NCBI GenBank assembly: GCA_028282885.1
Contig: JANQGX010000009.1
Span: forward strand, 1-64,000
DNA from: SAR324 cluster bacterium
GTDB taxonomy: Bacteria > SAR324 > XYD2-FULL-50-16
Length of the DNA stretch: 64,000 bases
Reading direction: 5' to 3'
The translations under genes were made by a program, and so were the position numbers. Positions 53,733 through 63,457 of this stretch are shown here, one piece after another. The notes below the pieces were generated by a model. The model was not told the origin of the DNA, did not search any database, and saw nothing but the letters and a program-made list of their open reading frames with translations. How positions within the stretch are numbered: position 1 is the first letter of the stretch; the number at the start of each line of letters is the position of its first letter.

Positions 53733-55979
53733 TTACGCTTTGCTGATTCTAACCAGCATTCCCGATATCGGGCCGCCTCCAAATCCCGACTTGTCCTGGT
53801 GACCCATAGGAATGGTCTGATTACAATTGAGATCCCAAATGCCGTAATTATTGGGGCTTGCACCTTCTGTCTCCGGTAGCCACCAGGCATGCGGGACCAT
53901 GATCATTTTGGGATGAATGATCGGTGTTACTTTGGCTTTCCGTTTGAATTTTCCCATGGTTCCTTCAATCAAAACCCAATCGCCGGTAACAATTCCTTTT
54001 TCAGAAGCCGTATCCGGATTGATTTCAACCAGCGGGTCAGGGTCACACTCGCGCAGCCATGGAATCTGGCGATGTTCGCTGTGAAAAAGAACGGGTGATC
54101 GCCGACCTGTCATCATGATCAAAGGATAATCTTTCCAGATTTCGGGAGTCGTGATCGGACTTTCGGGGGTTATCTCCTTGTATGAGGGCAATGGGTCCAA
54201 TCCCCATTTTTCATAACTGGTGCAATACAACTCCACACGTCCGGTGGGAGTGCGAAATCCCGGCTTCTTATCCTTACGCAACAGACCGCTCTCATATCTA
54301 CGGTATGGTGTACTTCCGCAGGGATGACCTTTCGGGGCCAAATCCCAGCCTTTCTCAGCGAGCTGGTCGAAAGTATATCCCGATGGTTGCATCCTGTCGT
54401 CCAGCATCTCTTTCACGTCTTTCCAGGGAACCCGCTCGGGATTGAAGCGTTTGGCCAGGGTGAAAACAATCTCCCAATCGGATTTACACTCTTCCACCTG
54501 GACGACTTTCTTGATCACATTCAAGGGACCGCCGATGCAGTAAACGGAATCTTTTTCCGGAAACGCTCCGGCAGGCAGGACAATGTCAGCCAGAAGCTGT
54601 GCCGTCGGCGTCATAAATGTGTCGACCACAACATTGAACTCAAGTTTTTTTCCTGCCTCGTAGTGTCGTTTGGTGTCCTGAGCCTGATTGGCCAAAGGAT
54701 TATTGGCTTGTATCCACATTCCCCGAATCGGGTAAGGCTTGTCCGTTTCCATGGCCTCTATCAGTACATCTTCCTGAGCCCATGCCCTGAAACTCTTGAC
54801 CAGGGGATATTTATCCGCGCCGATTCTCTTTTCGCTCAACTTTTTGTGCAGATCCTCCCCGTAAAGCTGAATGACTTCTTCCGTCGAATACGGGTAAGTC
54901 GTAACCTGATAAGCAGGTCTGCAGATCAGGTTACCGCCGGGGATATCAAGGTTTCCGGTTATAGCAATAATTTGATGGATTGCCATGATAACTGTGGTTC
55001 CATCCGGATTTCCTTCCACCGGCCTGCCGATCTCAATCGAAGCCGGGCTGTTTTCGCCGATCATTCTGGCAGCTTTTATGATTTTCTCTTTTGGCACCCA
55101 GGTAATCTCTTCAGCCCATTCGGGGGGATACTGCTGAACGCGCTCGGCCAGTTTGTCGAATCCGTAACACCATTTATCCACGAATTCCTTGTCAACCAGG
55201 TCTTCGTTGATAATCACATTCAAAAAGGCCAGGGCCAGTGCCCCATCGGTGCCGGGTCGAGGTTGAAGCCAGAGGGCTGCCCTGGTGGCTTCCCATGTAC
55301 ACCTGGGATCGATAACGATGAGTTTGGTTCCCTGTTTCATCAGGTCATTGAACCAAAATCCCGACCAGTAGTGATCGACACAACCGCGATTCAGGGTTGA
55401 TGCCCAACTCACCGTGACTTTGGGTGGCGTCCATTCGGGATCCTTATAACGCTCTTTCAGGCATTGTGCGGCATCCGGAAAAGTAAATTCTCCCTGGGTA
55501 ACATACCCACCGGCCAACTGGGGTGTGAAGCAGGAGTGACCGGATAATCCCCACATGGTCCAGTTTGGACTCCCGTATGAATAAGCCAGGAGGGTAAGCA
55601 TTCCTCCAACATCTCTTCCTGTCCCCTGTGAGAAGACCATTGTCTCAGGGCCATACTTTTCTTTGAGCTCATTCATCCGCGTTTCGCAGATATCAAAAGC
55701 CTCATCCCATGATATTCTTTCCCATTTTCCCTCACCTCTTTCACCAACACGTTTCAAGGGATATTTTAATCGATCCTCATGATACATATATTGCGTCATA
55801 GCCAGACAGCGCGGGCACAGTCTTCCGTTGTACCAGGGATGATCTTTATCTCCTTCAACTTTAATCACCTTTCCGTCCTTAACGTACACCTCAACGCCGC
55901 ATCCTCCATGACATCCGGGTCCGGGAGACCAGGCGCCCATTTTATGAATTTCTACTCCTTCTTCGGTTTTTGCCATCAT
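53733..55979 (-). CDS. Molybdopterin-dependent oxidoreductase, catalytic subunit
   Basis: A 748-aa DMSO-reductase-superfamily protein without Tat signal, so cytoplasmic. The N-terminal Fe-S part has C23, C27 and C55 in 'GPGCHGGC...GRLCPRC'. The usual first Cys of CxxCxxxCx27C would be at position 20 and is Gly. C150 (GHSCFTPQ) is a candidate Mo/W ligand. Further marks are 'VIDPRCTWEATRAALWLQPRPGTDGALALAFL', 'GNLDIPGGNL', 'NNPLANQAQDTKRHYEA' and the closing 'GDWVLIEGTMGKFKRKAKVTP'. Relatives include acetylene hydratase, pyrogallol transhydroxylase and catechol dehydroxylases as well as oxidoreductases. The reaction cannot be fixed. RBS AAGGAG; the Fe-S subunit gene is 81 bp upstream. Confidence 0.85.
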   Translation of the reverse strand: MMAKTEEGVEIHKMGAWSPGPGCHGGCGVEVYVKDGKVIKVEGDKDHPWYNGRLCPRCLAMTQYMYHEDRLKYPLKRVGERGEGKWERISWDEAFDICETRMNELKEKYGPETMVFSQGTGRDVGGMLTLLAYSYGSPNWTMWGLSGHSCFTPQLAGGYVTQGEFTFPDAAQCLKERYKDPEWTPPKVTVSWASTLNRGCVDHYWSGFWFNDLMKQGTKLIVIDPRCTWEATRAALWLQPRPGTDGALALAFLNVIINEDLVDKEFVDKWCYGFDKLAERVQQYPPEWAEEITWVPKEKIIKAARMIGENSPASIEIGRPVEGNPDGTTVIMAIHQIIAITGNLDIPGGNLICRPAYQVTTYPYSTEEVIQLYGEDLHKKLSEKRIGADKYPLVKSFRAWAQEDVLIEAMETDKPYPIRGMWIQANNPLANQAQDTKRHYEAGKKLEFNVVVDTFMTPTAQLLADIVLPAGAFPEKDSVYCIGGPLNVIKKVVQVEECKSDWEIVFTLAKRFNPERVPWKDVKEMLDDRMQPSGYTFDQLAEKGWDLAPKGHPCGSTPYRRYESGLLRKDKKPGFRTPTGRVELYCTSYEKWGLDPLPSYKEITPESPITTPEIWKDYPLIMMTGRRSPVLFHSEHRQIPWLRECDPDPLVEINPDTASEKGIVTGDWVLIEGTMGKFKRKAKVTPIIHPKMIMVPHAWWLPETEGASPNNYGIWDLNCNQTIPMGHQDKSGFGGGPISGMLVRISKA

Positions 55980-56060
55980 ATACTCCTTAAACGGGTTAAA
56001 CTAGCAAGCACAAGGCAGAGCCTCAATATTCGGATTCTTCGATAAATCTGTAACGGGATG

Positions 56061-56396
56061 TTACCGTGAATAAAGGACAGATCTGTGTTTATCCTCCATC
56101 AATAAGGCGAGCTCTTGTATTGTCCCGTAATACATGCACCAGGCTTGACAGTGTTTTACACATGAGGGTTCGTCTCCTTTAGAAGTTCTTGCGGCGCAAA
56201 GATCGCAGAACTCCGTGGGAAATGGAATGTAATCAATCCGAACAGTATCCGGCTTACCTGGATCCATAAATACCTTTTCTTCTACCTTTATTCCCCATTT
56301 CCCAGCCGGATATCCATGTTCCTGTTTGCATGCTACCACGCAACTCATGCATCCTGAGCAATAATCGTAGTCGATTAACAAACCTTTTCTCGTCAT
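56061..56396 (-). CDS. 4Fe-4S electron-transfer subunit, short DmsB/TthB-like
   Basis: A 111-aa protein with a classical CSGCMSCVVAC cluster site at the N-terminus and a second set 'CDLCAARTSKGDEPSCVKHC' (C-x2-C-x11-C-x3-C). The usual beta subunits carry four clusters in about 200 residues; this one keeps only one ferredoxin-like unit. It starts 81 bp upstream of the molybdoenzyme gene and forms an operon with it. It may be a natural minimal subunit; no remnant of the lost half is visible. Confidence 0.83.
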   Translation of the reverse strand: MTRKGLLIDYDYCSGCMSCVVACKQEHGYPAGKWGIKVEEKVFMDPGKPDTVRIDYIPFPTEFCDLCAARTSKGDEPSCVKHCQAWCMYYGTIQELALLMEDKHRSVLYSR

Positions 56397-57218
56397 TTTT
56401 TGCTCCTACAAAATCAAAGAAGTTTTAAAGAAGTCTGAATTCTCACCACCTTCACTTCCGTGAACGGATGACAACTAAAAGCCGGACAAAAAAAATGCGA
56501 AGGATTGTAAACAGTCATTAATTCAGCAATGAATTGGAAGTACATTCGCTTTGCCGAACTTCAGTCCGGTAGGTTCCCATCTGCAGGTAAAATGCCCAGT
56601 CGGATTTTGCTTTCGGTATGACAGGTAACAGGCTAATATAACAGGAGATAATTGGCATCTTAAATGAATCAGAAGTTATGATGACAGAAGTTTGACTCCC
56701 GAAATATCGTGACATATATGATATGTCAGGACTTCCCATACTGAGGCGAACAACAGTGTGAAATAAACCGGCTGCCTTTGAAACAGATGCTCCTACTTTT
56801 TGGCCAAAAGCATCGCCCCGATCCACGAGCTTGAAACCGTCTTAGTCGTCTTTTATCAATAAGGGCTGAAAAAGCAGGAAAGAATGATCAGGCAATTGGT
56901 GACAGGTTGGAGAGACTTTCTTTATTGGAAAGGAGGTGAAGTTCCGGGAAAAAGCTCAAATGTATGGATTTCTCCTGTTGGCTGAGTATCGCCAATAGGG
57001 GAGTAGATAAAATTCCCGAGATATCGTGACGCTATTGAGATTGTGAATCTAGATGACGAAAATACCTGAAGTGTGAGGACCGCCAGAAGAGATTTTGAAA
57101 CCCGTCGGCCCGCGAGATTCCTGAATCCCCGGAAACCGGCCATGGTGATCCGATATGATAAATGCTTTTACGCTGGAGAAGCAAAGCTGGTTAAGAGGCT
57201 AATTCCGCAGGACTGCTC
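56397..57218. other. 822-bp region without a recognised gene, with a 16-bp repeat
   Basis: Frames of 102 and 73 codons on the minus strand have no recognisable product and no good RBS. A 16-bp sequence CCCGARATATCGTGAC occurs at 56698-56713 and, with one change, at 57015-57030, both in the same orientation. It must hold the promoter of the Fe-S/molybdoenzyme operon. Confidence 0.5.
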
Positions 57219-58115
57219 TCATTTTCTGATCTTAAGTAGTCTCTTTCTTGTCAAGGAGTATGCAATAGACAGGTAGTAAGTGGCGGCTTCATTAATGAAT
57301 ATGGGGAAATAGGTTTCCTCTTCCTGGTTCAACACAACCTCACCGTCTAATTTCAAAAAAACGGGATGATTTTTATGCAACGGTTTGAAGTCACGATCCT
57401 GCAGATACTCGTGAACGATGGCTGCGATATTCCCGTGCGAATCCAGCGGGAAACTGACCGGTTTTACTTTTTCAAAAACCTCTATCTCATTTCCAACAGG
57501 TATCTCAGTTTCATTATTCACCATTTCAATATATTCCAGGCAGGCAAGGGTTGAATCGCAAGCCTGCAGCAAAACATCCTGTCGAACAATCCCGTTTGCA
57601 ATTGGTCCCAATTCAATGCCGATGCTGTGTTCTGTCAGGGAATTGAGAAAAGGTAATCCTTCACGGCCGGCTTGTTCAGCCATCGGATTGTAAAGAATGG
57701 AGACACCAGGTATTTTGGATTTTACAAAGGCCGCCATTTCCAGATTAAAGGGATTGTTGTCCACAATAATCAATGTAACGCCCATATTGGCGGTGGTGGT
57801 ATGAACATCGAGGATGAAATCTGTTTTTGGATTGCTCTTTGGCCCCAGCAACTGATGAATGACCTTTGCCCTGTCAGCCTCGTAGTGACCCAGGGAACTG
57901 TTGGACAAATCCTCCTGTGAAAACGACCTGTTTAAATCAACATCCAGAAAACGTACGTTTTTTTCATACGCTTTAGGATTTGCCAAGAACAGATTTGTTT
58001 CAAAAGTCGAGAATTTGGTGAGGAGATTCTTTTCCTTAAGGAATTTTAATAAATATGGTCCGGTATATTCATTCCCGTGTGTCCCGCCAACAATTGTGAC
58101 TTTTTCCAGTTTCAT
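57219..58115 (-). CDS. Aspartoacylase-like metal hydrolase (AstE/AspA family)
   Basis: A 298-aa zinc carboxypeptidase-fold protein. Zinc ligands are in 'VGGTHGNEYTGP' (His13, Glu16) and 'DVHTTTANMG'. 'DVDLNRSF' and 'SIGIELGP' are the aspartoacylase substrate segments. It hydrolyses an N-acyl amino acid (N-acetyl-aspartate in ASPA, or a related compound). It is 58 bp downstream of the TAXI-TRAP permease on the same strand, so the transporter may bring in its substrate. Confidence 0.85.
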   Translation of the reverse strand: MKLEKVTIVGGTHGNEYTGPYLLKFLKEKNLLTKFSTFETNLFLANPKAYEKNVRFLDVDLNRSFSQEDLSNSSLGHYEADRAKVIHQLLGPKSNPKTDFILDVHTTTANMGVTLIIVDNNPFNLEMAAFVKSKIPGVSILYNPMAEQAGREGLPFLNSLTEHSIGIELGPIANGIVRQDVLLQACDSTLACLEYIEMVNNETEIPVGNEIEVFEKVKPVSFPLDSHGNIAAIVHEYLQDRDFKPLHKNHPVFLKLDGEVVLNQEEETYFPIFINEAATYYLSIAYSLTRKRLLKIRK

Positions 58116-58173
58116 TTATCGTTTCCGCCGGTTGGGTGTTGGATGCCAATTAAGGTATAAGCTGAATGTTCTT

Positions 58174-60123
58174 TCAGACATTTGGAAGGGGATCTCCGGT
58201 GTGTTTTCTTTGCAGCCCGAATGCGCCGGTCGTGATCAGTATCAAAGCCAGTATGAAACCGGTGACGTTTGTATAAATTGACAGATCCTTTATATCCGTG
58301 GGGATGATCAGCAATAGTCCCGTCAAGGTGAAAACCAGTCTCAGTGCCATCGGCATTTTGCTGCGCCATTGTCCGACTATAGCCACTGTCGTGAACCAAA
58401 CACCGATAAGTGCGGTTAAAAATGACAGGATGATATGAACCCAATCCCCCTGCATGATCATAACCGGGGAAGCGACAACAAGAAACGGAATGAGATAAGC
58501 CACCCAGCCGGCCCTTACGGAAGCCCATGCAGTTTGGAATGAGTTCGCTTTGGCCACCGCTGCGGCTGTAAATGCAGCTATGGCCACCGGGGGGGTAATC
58601 AGGGACATCAACCCGAAATAGAATACAAAAAGATGCGCGGAAAGATCGGGAATGCCGACTTCAATTATGGATGGAGCCAGCATCGTCGCCAGCAACAGGT
58701 AGACTCCTATTGTGGGCATGCCCATGCCGAGTATAATACTGAGAACCGCGACGACAAGTAGTAAAATGATGACAAATCCCTCCAGCAAGCTGACAAGCTC
58801 TAAGGTTAAACCGAAACCGAGACCGCTGATATTGAGTACTCCAATTATAATACCGGCTGCGGCAGAAATCATGAGGATTTCCAGGGAGGCATGCCCTGTT
58901 CGCATCATGATAGGCACAAAGTCTCGCAGGTGCAGTTTATCCCAATGGTAACCCAGGAAAATGCCTATCGGAACAATTGAAAGCGTAGCATAAAAAGCCG
59001 CGGTTTCCGGCTGCAGGTGGAGGTTAAAAAGTCCCACAATAATAACGACAAACGGAATGAAAAACAGCCAGCCTTTTTTGACGATAGGCCTCAAACGGGG
59101 AACTTCCTTACTGCTCAACGGTTTGATATTATGGCGTGCCGCCAGCAAATCAACGTGAACAAAAACCGCCCAATAGTACAAAAGTGCCGGAATTAAGGCT
59201 GCGATAACTATTTCCGAGTAAGGCCGCTGCAGAATCTCGGCAATGAGGAACGCGGCAATTCCCATCATAGGGGGCATGATTTGGCCGCCAGTCGAAGCCA
59301 CTGCCTCTATCCCGGCTGCGTCTTCTTTTCGGTAACCGGATCTCTCCATTAGCGGAATCGTCACGACCCCGGTTGAAACGACATTTGAAACCGCGCTTCC
59401 GGAGATTGATCCAAACAGACTTGAGGCAACAACTGCAATTTTTGCAGCCCCTCCGCGACGCTGACCAACCAAAGCCTTTGAAAAATCGGTGAAAAACGCC
59501 GCACCACCCGCTCGTTCCAGGACAAATCCAAAGAGAAGGAAGGCCACAACCATCGTGGTGGACACTTGCATGGCGAAACCCATTAATCCGTTTGAATCCA
59601 AACCGAGAAAAGTTGTATACCGTTGGTAGCTGAGTTCCTCGCCGCGGAAACTGAATGGCAGGAGATAGCTTAAAAAACCAAACAGAACAAAAAACACCAG
59701 GAAGAAAAACAGGGTCCTGCCTGCTGTTCTGCGCAATCCTTCTGCGATAGTAAGTATAAATATCGTGGAACAAATCACCGCATCAATGGGCGCTTCAAAA
59801 AACCTGTCAAGAATATCCGGATAATTATATGCGACGTAAACACCGGTTACAAAGCTTATCCCCGAGATGATCCAATCATAGAGAGGAGCCGGCTCGCCTT
59901 TTTTTCCGTTGTTCACACGATACAGGAGGAAGACAGCAGGAATCGCGATCGACAGCATTGCCGCAAAAAACTGTTCGTTCATGAATGACAGGCCGATAGA
60001 TCTGTACAGGTCAATTGCCCATGCAAGAGAACCAAAACACAGCATACCGGACAGGACCATGCCTAGTCGCTCAGATAATGATCGATCAGAAAAAACTATC
60101 TCTTCCTTGCCTTTCGTCTCCAT
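58174..60123 (-). CDS. TRAP transporter fused permease (TAXI type, DctQM)
   Basis: A 649-aa membrane protein with about 16 helices. An N-terminal DctQ-like part with four or five helices is fused to a DctM part ('FGSISGSAVSNVVSTGVVTIPLMERSGYRKEDAAGIEAVASTGGQIMPPMMGIAAFLIAEIL', 'ILGMGMPTIGVYLLLATMLAPSIIEVGI'). This fused form is typical of TAXI-TRAP systems. A TAXI binding protein is encoded just upstream on the same strand. Confidence 0.92.
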   Translation of the reverse strand: METKGKEEIVFSDRSLSERLGMVLSGMLCFGSLAWAIDLYRSIGLSFMNEQFFAAMLSIAIPAVFLLYRVNNGKKGEPAPLYDWIISGISFVTGVYVAYNYPDILDRFFEAPIDAVICSTIFILTIAEGLRRTAGRTLFFFLVFFVLFGFLSYLLPFSFRGEELSYQRYTTFLGLDSNGLMGFAMQVSTTMVVAFLLFGFVLERAGGAAFFTDFSKALVGQRRGGAAKIAVVASSLFGSISGSAVSNVVSTGVVTIPLMERSGYRKEDAAGIEAVASTGGQIMPPMMGIAAFLIAEILQRPYSEIVIAALIPALLYYWAVFVHVDLLAARHNIKPLSSKEVPRLRPIVKKGWLFFIPFVVIIVGLFNLHLQPETAAFYATLSIVPIGIFLGYHWDKLHLRDFVPIMMRTGHASLEILMISAAAGIIIGVLNISGLGFGLTLELVSLLEGFVIILLLVVAVLSIILGMGMPTIGVYLLLATMLAPSIIEVGIPDLSAHLFVFYFGLMSLITPPVAIAAFTAAAVAKANSFQTAWASVRAGWVAYLIPFLVVASPVMIMQGDWVHIILSFLTALIGVWFTTVAIVGQWRSKMPMALRLVFTLTGLLLIIPTDIKDLSIYTNVTGFILALILITTGAFGLQRKHTGDPLPNV

Positions 60124-60528
60124 AACCCCTCTATAAACTTTTTCGTTTTATCTACGACAAAAATCAAGCGACCATCGAATTAACTACTTCAATATCAACG
60201 GTATTGTCATCTCGCATGATCCACAAAGGGATTCCTGATAAACAGACCGGTTCCATCAGGTTTATCGAGGAGTCCATCATCTCAATGATTTGGCCAAACC
60301 TCCCTGGATTCATCCCCCCGATCCATCAGGTTTATTCGCAGTTTCCGTTTTATCAGTGAATCCCCCGTGAAACGAAGGGAGTAATACAAAACCCCGTAGA
60401 TCAGTATGCAGTGCCGCAAACAGGAGGATTGATTATACGGCACACCCGTATTGAATGAGGCCTTGTATCGGAGTCCCTTCCACCTTCAAAAGCAACTGAA
60501 ATATCATCCCGATTCAGGTCAGCGGTTT
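60124..60528. other. Intercistronic region of the TAXI operon with a hairpin and direct repeat
   Basis: 405 bp between the binding-protein and permease genes. GATAAAC (60237-60243) pairs with GTTTATC (60260-60266). The 14-mer TCCATCAGGTTTAT occurs twice (60252-60265 and 60322-60335). No gene was recognised. The long gap may allow more binding protein than permease to be made. Confidence 0.4.
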
Positions 60529-61578
60529 TCATTTAACCTGACCGACTTTCCGGTAAAACGCCAACGCTCCTTCGTGGTATGGGATACCAACATCCCTGTA
60601 CATTTTATCGGGATCAAACGATATAAATCCTGCAAAAGATGTAATCAAGGTATCCCTGTTTTTTTGCAGGACAGCCAGCATCTTTTGTACCAGCTCAGGA
60701 TCAATATTCTTGTTTGCCATTAGTAAAAACGGCGCAATGATCGCTCCCACCGGTTTGTCCACACCGGGGTAAGCATCACCGGGTTGAATGGAATCGATTA
60801 ACGCTCCGGGAAGATGCCTGCTCAGTATCGATCTGTTCTTTTCCGTATTATCGAGACTGATGTAGCGTATTCCGATTTTCGCATGTGCCTGCTGTGCCGC
60901 CCCGGAATCCATTGTATAAATCGTTCCCTCAATCTTGCCTGCGATTAAATCCTGAACCGATCGATCACCGGTCGGAACAGGGAATCCTTTTACATCGGCT
61001 GCAGTTATTCCGCCCATTTCATACATGGCATTGAATACTGAAATCTGGATCTTTTGCTTATTCCAGGCGCTGGGCATGTCGCGGCCTTTAAAATCAGCGA
61101 TTGACCTCACCTTGGATTTCTCGGCGACCATAATTCCGAGAGGTAGTATCCTCAGCGACGCAACAACGCGCAAATCGTCTTGTGCCCCTAATTTGGCAAA
61201 CATTTTTTCACCACGATGTCCGAATCCGGCGACAAAACTAACCGCTATGGAGAAATCCAGTTCACCCTTGTTGACCAGGGGCAGTGTGACAACCGGACCA
61301 CCTTGTGGCATGGCCCGAATGCGAATGTTCTCTTCTTTCAACAGCACCTTCGCCATGGCTCCGGTCATGGCATAACCGGAAGACCCCTGCCCGGTTGTTC
61401 CAACTTTGTAGCTCTTTGCATACGCACTCGGTAAGCAGAAGGCGATAATCAGCAGAATACTCAACAGGCTCCTCTTGCTTTGTGCCGATGTCATTTTTAC
61501 CATTTCCAATGCCCTGCCTGCAAGGGATGTCAACCTAATACCTTTTTGCGCTCTTTTCAGTTTTGTGTTCTTCTTCAT
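60529..61578 (-). CDS. TAXI-family TRAP solute-binding protein
   Basis: The start at 61578 follows AAGGGGAA (349 aa). The N-terminus is unusually long before the signal core (SLLSILLIIAFCLPSAYA, cleavage near residue 54), so a later start such as the Met of MTSAQSK is possible. TAXI marks: 'YKVGTTGQGSSGYAMTGAMAKVL', 'RAMPQGGPVVTLPLVNKGELDFSIA', 'GRDMPSAWNKQ', 'VDKPVGAIIAPFLLMANK'. The family binds glutamate-like carboxylates in the few known cases. Confidence 0.88.
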   Translation of the reverse strand: MKKNTKLKRAQKGIRLTSLAGRALEMVKMTSAQSKRSLLSILLIIAFCLPSAYAKSYKVGTTGQGSSGYAMTGAMAKVLLKEENIRIRAMPQGGPVVTLPLVNKGELDFSIAVSFVAGFGHRGEKMFAKLGAQDDLRVVASLRILPLGIMVAEKSKVRSIADFKGRDMPSAWNKQKIQISVFNAMYEMGGITAADVKGFPVPTGDRSVQDLIAGKIEGTIYTMDSGAAQQAHAKIGIRYISLDNTEKNRSILSRHLPGALIDSIQPGDAYPGVDKPVGAIIAPFLLMANKNIDPELVQKMLAVLQKNRDTLITSFAGFISFDPDKMYRDVGIPYHEGALAFYRKVGQVK

Positions 61579-62329
61579 AAGATTCCCCTTAATTCTCGAT
61601 GTATTCAATGAAACCAATGAGATGAAACTTCCCAAATGCTGCCGGTATCAACATTACAGAAACGAATCTGGAACGAATCACTATTTTAAAACACTCATTC
61701 AGGTTTTACGATAAATGTTGAAAAGATTTAGAGAACTTGCACCACATTCTCATTGTTGGGTGAAGTAACACATTAAGCTCTGTCATCTGATGTCTGACAA
61801 TGGCACAATAAATGGCCCCCAAAATATTGTCAAGCTTATTTTTCATTTAAGGCCATGTGCCAGATGATGACCTTTTGGGCATATTGAAGTTACCGGTTAA
61901 AGATCAGAGGACTAAACGCTTAACATAGTACCGATACCTCCTGCTTTTGATTCCCCTGGTTGCCCAAACCCAGGAACAACCTGATTTGCTCGTTCAATCC
62001 TGTGGGAACTATCGACAATCCGTTCAACTGTTCCCCGGTGGATTTTTTCGATTGGTTGAAGCGAATATTTACGAACTCACACTTTCAACAGTTCAGATCC
62101 CTGGATCCGCTTCTCTCATCTATTCGCATTTTCGATCATGTTCATAATGCCCGTTCCGGAAGCTTTGATTTGAAATACTATTCCCAATCTGCATCAACAG
62201 GGACCGAAAACTGCTGTGCTGTCGGATACATTGCCGGGAATCCTGTTGGATTTCTTTAATCAAGCGATTTATACGGTTTCATAAAACAAGAAAACGCAGG
62301 CTTTGAATCAGCCATACAGTGTTTTGTGT
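61579..62329. other. Intergenic region upstream of the TAXI operon
   Basis: About 750 bp without a recognised gene. It holds a three-part inverted repeat: GTCATC (61782-61787), TGGCAC (61801-61806) and ATGGCC (61812-61817) against GGCCAT (61851-61856), GTGCCA (61857-61862) and GATGAC (61866-61871). Plus-strand frames at 61947 and 61960 (66 and 99 codons) resemble no known family. Confidence 0.45.
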
Positions 62330-63454
62330 CTACTCGTTAAGTTTTTTGAGCGCTGCCGCTAAACCGACCATGGCTTGTTCAGACCCAATGGTTAATCGCA
62401 GCCAATCCGGCAGATTATTCTGGTGAGCGAGCCTGCCGATAAAACCCAAATCCCGAAGATTCTTGTCAAATTCAACCGCAGCTTCCGTACCTCCGGGAAT
62501 TTTCATCAACACGAAATTAGCAACACTTTCGGTTGTCTCATAACCAAGCGAACGGATCGCGTTCAACAGCCAGGGCAGCCATTTTTGGTTATGTGCCAGC
62601 GATGCCTTCTGGTATTCTGTGTCATCCAGGCAGGCAATTGCAGCTTCAAGCGCGATCTTCGATACAGTGAAAGGTCCACGAACTCTCGATAGGGCTCCCA
62701 TTGTCCATGAAGGAACGTAAGCCCAGCCGGCACGCATACCTGCCATTCCAAAGTACTTGGAGAAGGTGCGGGTGACAATCGTGTTTTCACCAAAATCGTC
62801 CACCAGTTCAATAGTCGAGCAGTAGTCCGGACGATCCACGTAATCGTAATAGGCTTCATCCATCACCAGGAGAATATTGGGGCGTATGCGAGAACGCAGT
62901 TCAATGACCTCATCCCGGGTGAGGTAGGTTCCTGTTGGATTATTCGGATTGGCGATAAAAACGACTTTTGTTCGGTCCGTTATCGAGTCAAGTATGGCTG
63001 CAATATCGGTTTTCATTGCAGATTCAGGTGCAGCAATTGCTGAAGCACCGGCAGTTACCGTGCGGATACGATAGGTTTGGAATCCGTGATTTGAGTAAAC
63101 GGCCTCATCTCCAATTGTAAGCCAACTTCGGACGATCCAATTGATGATCTGGTCTGAACCTGGTCCAACCAGAATCCGGGCGGGATCAAGACTGTATTTC
63201 TCTCCGATTGCATATGCCAGTGGTCCCCCGTCGGCTTCAGGATACAGATGCTGTTCGGCTGCAGTCCGTTTAATCGCTTCGACCACTTTGAGACTGACCC
63301 CGATGGGCGATTCATTACTGGACAGTTTAAACACTCTTTTTTTGCCTTCGAAAGACATGCGACCGGGGGTATAGACAGGTCCATCGGCTACAAAAGGGAG
63401 CAGCATCGGTCGATCAGATTTGGTTGTCGGACTTACTTTTTTCAAAGAATTCAT
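62330..63454 (-). CDS. Histidinol-phosphate aminotransferase-like PLP enzyme
   Basis: A 374-aa fold-type I aminotransferase of the HisC group: 'KLSSNESPIGVS', 'LYPEADGGPLAYAIGEKYSLDPARILVGPGSDQII', 'VFIANPNNPTGTYL', 'MDEAYYDYVDRPDY', and the PLP lysine in 'TRTFSKYFGMAGMRAGWAYVP'. No his operon is present. It starts 3 bp after a ThDP-enzyme gene, so it probably works in another pathway, handling the 2-oxoacid or amino acid of that enzyme. Confidence 0.85.
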   Translation of the reverse strand: MNSLKKVSPTTKSDRPMLLPFVADGPVYTPGRMSFEGKKRVFKLSSNESPIGVSLKVVEAIKRTAAEQHLYPEADGGPLAYAIGEKYSLDPARILVGPGSDQIINWIVRSWLTIGDEAVYSNHGFQTYRIRTVTAGASAIAAPESAMKTDIAAILDSITDRTKVVFIANPNNPTGTYLTRDEVIELRSRIRPNILLVMDEAYYDYVDRPDYCSTIELVDDFGENTIVTRTFSKYFGMAGMRAGWAYVPSWTMGALSRVRGPFTVSKIALEAAIACLDDTEYQKASLAHNQKWLPWLLNAIRSLGYETTESVANFVLMKIPGGTEAAVEFDKNLRDLGFIGRLAHQNNLPDWLRLTIGSEQAMVGLAAALKKLNE

Positions 63455-63457
63455 TTT

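Noticed and set aside
56518..57143. 102- and 73-codon minus-strand frames that both contain SRYxG
   Set aside because: The likeness comes from the 16-bp DNA repeat. Nothing else in the products matches and there are no RBSs.
60252..60335. Two copies of TCCATCAGGTTTAT considered as a CRISPR start or attachment site
   Set aside because: Only two 14-bp copies, no regular spacing, and no cas, integrase or tRNA gene nearby.
61801..61817. TGGCACAATAAATGGCC considered as a sigma-54 promoter
   Set aside because: The -12 element TTGC is absent at the required distance. TGGCAC here is better explained as an arm of an inverted repeat.
61947..62259. Overlapping 66- and 99-codon frames before the HisC-like gene, considered as transposase remnants
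   Set aside because: No transposase motif, no terminal repeats, and neither frame resembles a known family.
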